Positions 61,873 to 64,000 of a DNA stretch of 64,000 nt are shown here, in pieces. Position numbers and translations under genes: made by a program. The DNA is taken from contig NZ_JBAWJZ010000010.1 of the NCBI RefSeq assembly GCF_043876835.1, positions 1 to 64,000 of the forward strand, in the 5' to 3' direction. A model generated the notes under the pieces. That model had not been told where the DNA came from. It saw only the letters and a program-made list of their open reading frames with translations, and did not search any database. Every line of letters begins with the position of its first letter. The first letter of the stretch is position 1. The stretch is from Yeosuana sp043876835. Its GTDB lineage: Bacteria; Bacteroidota; Bacteroidia; Flavobacteriales; Flavobacteriaceae.

Positions 61873-64000
61873 TCAAGTATTTAATTCTTCTTTTTTTTCT
61901 TCAATAACATCTTCTTTCTCCCATTTTTTTCGTTCAGTGATATAATAAATTAATGGAACCACAATAAGAGTAAGAAGTGTAGAAACAATAGCACCAGCTA
62001 CCAATGAAATTGCTAAACCTTGAAAAATCGGGTCGAATAAAATAATGGATGCACCAATTACAACTGCTCCAGTTGTTAATAAAATAGGAGTAGTTCTTAC
62101 GGCACCGGCATCAATAATTGCTTGTTTTAAAGGAATGCCATCGTTTAATCGTATTTCGATAAAATCAATTAATAATACCGAATTTCTTACCATAACACCC
62201 GCTAAGGCAATCATACCAATAAAAGATGTTGCAGTGAAAAATGCTCCTAAAAGCCAGTGACCTAATACAATACCAACCAATGAAAGAGGTATGGCAACCA
62301 TCATAACCAAAGGCGTTTTAAAGTTTTGAAACCAACCAACAATCAGCATGTAGATAATAACAATAACAATTAAAAAGGCTGCTCCTAAATCACGGAATAC
62401 TTCCAAGGTTATTTGCCATTCACCATCCCATTTTACAGTAAAATCTGTTTCTTCGGTAGGAGACTCCATATATAACTCATTGATTTTATAACCCTTTGGA
62501 AGCTCAATTTTTTGCAATTTTTCATTCATTCCTAAAATGGCATAAACAGGACTTTCTAATGCTCCAGCCATATCGGCAAGTACGTAAACCACACGTTTTT
62601 GATCTTTTCTGTAAATGGTTTTTTCTAAGGTTTCTTTTTTAACTGAAACCAAATCGCTCACAGGAATCACGTTTCCACGATTTCCTTTAATTTTTAGATT
62701 TTGAATATCCTGAAGCGATGTTTTGTCTTTGTCATCCAATGAAAGCACAATGCTTACATTATCGTTTGATGTTTCATCATATAAATTTGCAATAGGATAT
62801 TCTTGAAGTAAATAGGTTAAATTTCCAACTACTTGTTGTGGAGCAATGCCATTAAGCATGGCTTTTTCCTTGTCTATTTCTAAACGATATTCAACTTGAT
62901 TTGCTTCAACCATCCAGTCTGTATCTACAACGTCAACCGTATTTTCTAAAATACTTTTAACTTGTTGGGCAACTTTTACTTGTTCATCATAATTTGGTCC
63001 ATAAACCTCTGCAACCAATGTAGATAGTACTGGAGGTCCTGGCGGAACTTCAACTATTTTTACATTAGCATTATATTTTTTAGCAATTTTTTGAATGGTA
63101 GGACGTACAATTTTTGCGATATCATGGCTTTGTAACTTTCTGTCTTCCTTATGCAGAAGATTTACCTGTATGTCTGCCATATTGCTACCTCCACGTAAAT
63201 CGTAATGGCGCACCAAACCATTAAATGTAATAGGGGCAGAGGCTCCAACATAGTTTTGGTAATCTATAACTTCTGGAATTGTTTTTAAATATTGGGTAAT
63301 TTCTTGAGTAACTACCGCAGTTCTTTCTAAAGTAGTGCCTTCAGGCATATCAATCACTACCTGAAATTCATTTTTATTATCAAAAGGAAGCATTTTTACA
63401 GCAACCGATTTGGTGAAAAACATAAGAACTGAACCTAAAAGCAATAAAGCTGTTATGGCAAACATAACATTACGTTTTTTAGAACTGTTTAAAAATGGCT
63501 GTTCAGTTTTTTTGTAGATTTTATAGATCCAGCTTGTCTCTAAACCGTCATCTTCTTTATGGGTTTGTTCATCTTTTTCTTGTAACAAATGATATCCTAA
63601 ATAAGGTGTCACAGTTAATGCTACGAATAATGATAATATCATGGCAATAGAAGCTCCAATAGGCATTGGACTCATATAAGGTCCCATCATACCCGATACA
63701 AACGCCATTGGTAAAATTGCAGCGATTACCGTAAAAGTGGCCAAAATGGTAGGGTTTCCAACTTCGTTTATGGCATAAATAGCAGCTTGTTTAAAAGGCA
63801 GGCGCTTCATTTTAAAATGCCTGTGCATATTTTCGGCAATAATTATACTGTCGTCAACAACAATACCTACAACAAACACTAAGGCGAATAAAGTGATTCT
63901 GTTCAATGTATAACCAAGCATATAGTAGGCAAACAAGGTTAAAGCAAAGGTTAATGGCACTGAAAAGAATACTACCAAACCACCACGCCAACCCATGGCC
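61873..64000 (-). CDS. RND efflux permease, C-terminal part
   Basis: The frame is open to the window edge, so the 5' part (about 300 or more residues) is missing; the Met at 63996 is internal. The visible part begins in the first membrane bundle with VVFFSVPLTFALTLF and GIVVDDSIIIAENMHRHF, whose Asp pair serves proton transfer. It goes on through the second porter domain (RKLQSHDIAKIVRPTIQKIA) and the second bundle (GMIALAGVMVRNSVLLIDFI). It pumps drugs, lipids or metals out across the envelope with an adaptor and an outer-membrane channel expected upstream. HAE-1 or metal type is not decided. Confidence 0.9.
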   Translation of the reverse strand, partial: AMGWRGGLVVFFSVPLTFALTLFAYYMLGYTLNRITLFALVFVVGIVVDDSIIIAENMHRHFKMKRLPFKQAAIYAINEVGNPTILATFTVIAAILPMAFVSGMMGPYMSPMPIGASIAMILSLFVALTVTPYLGYHLLQEKDEQTHKEDDGLETSWIYKIYKKTEQPFLNSSKKRNVMFAITALLLLGSVLMFFTKSVAVKMLPFDNKNEFQVVIDMPEGTTLERTAVVTQEITQYLKTIPEVIDYQNYVGASAPITFNGLVRHYDLRGGSNMADIQVNLLHKEDRKLQSHDIAKIVRPTIQKIAKKYNANVKIVEVPPGPPVLSTLVAEVYGPNYDEQVKVAQQVKSILENTVDVVDTDWMVEANQVEYRLEIDKEKAMLNGIAPQQVVGNLTYLLQEYPIANLYDETSNDNVSIVLSLDDKDKTSLQDIQNLKIKGNRGNVIPVSDLVSVKKETLEKTIYRKDQKRVVYVLADMAGALESPVYAILGMNEKLQKIELPKGYKINELYMESPTEETDFTVKWDGEWQITLEVFRDLGAAFLIVIVIIYMLIVGWFQNFKTPLVMMVAIPLSLVGIVLGHWLLGAFFTATSFIGMIALAGVMVRNSVLLIDFIEIRLNDGIPLKQAIIDAGAVRTTPILLTTGAVVIGASIILFDPIFQGLAISLVAGAIVSTLLTLIVVPLIYYITERKKWEKEDVIEEKKEELNT

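Noticed and set aside
63996..64000. Methionine near the right edge as the start of the RND gene
   Set aside because: The sequence there lies within the first membrane bundle of the permease, so the true start is outside the window.

Overview
The window comes from a low-GC (AT-rich) member of the Bacteroidota, most likely a marine or environmental Flavobacteriaceae. The evidence is two SusC/SusD pairs, type IX secretion C-terminal sorting domains, lipoprotein signals on most glycanases, absence of Shine-Dalgarno-like leaders and Bacteroidota-type -7 boxes (TAnnTTTG) where promoters can be guessed. No database search was possible; names rest on motifs and domain order read from the translations.

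Left end (1-3870): accessory DNA in decay. A trypsin-like peptidase sits between inverted GTTAGCAGC/GCTGCTAAC cores with folded DNA on both sides, like a mobile gene cassette. Next come a tyrosine recombinase with a frameshift, an internal TGA and a Tyr-to-His change at the nucleophile position; a 13-7-13 palindrome resembling a recombinase core site; a frameshifted zinc-ribbon gene; tandem 12-mers; a tRNA-Met(CAT) 3' remnant followed by a terminator; a broken lipoprotein gene; and a second folded element. This looks like the worn edge of an integrated element.

PUL 1 (about 3867-32163, all on the minus strand): a LuxR-type propeller regulator, SusC, SusD, then, after two stacked hairpin terminators, a dense enzyme run. 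The run holds a GDPD-GH16 fusion lipoprotein, an endonuclease/exonuclease/phosphatase-fold enzyme, GH3, GH2, GH16, a GH127-like enzyme, GH5-CBM6, a sialate-type O-acetylesterase, ribokinase, a GRP sugar transporter, glpD, glpK, glpF and an SGNH esterase. A beta-glucan depolymerase set fused and linked to glycerophosphodiester cleavage and a complete glycerol route suggests a glycerophosphate-decorated, acylated beta-glucan or similar envelope glycan as substrate. This is an inference and the most interesting point in the window.

Middle (32581-43135): wecB, a GT39-type membrane glycosyltransferase, an M28 peptidase, an MFS transporter, and hutU-hutH with a divergent LysR regulator.

PUL 2 (43142-61304): a remnant of an acetylesterase gene, GH5-CBM6-fascin-like with T9SS tail, two different GH30 lipoproteins (one with a Calx-beta domain), two PKD-containing surface glycan-binding lipoproteins, SusD, SusC, a SusE/F-like repeat protein with T9SS tail, and a divergent LuxR-type propeller regulator. 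The enzyme set fits beta-1,3/1,6-glucan (laminarin-like) use. The GH5-acetylesterase order is shared with PUL 1.

Right end (61303-64000): a strong bidirectional terminator, a DUF2892 membrane protein, a PII-like small protein and the C-terminal part of an RND efflux permease that runs off the window.
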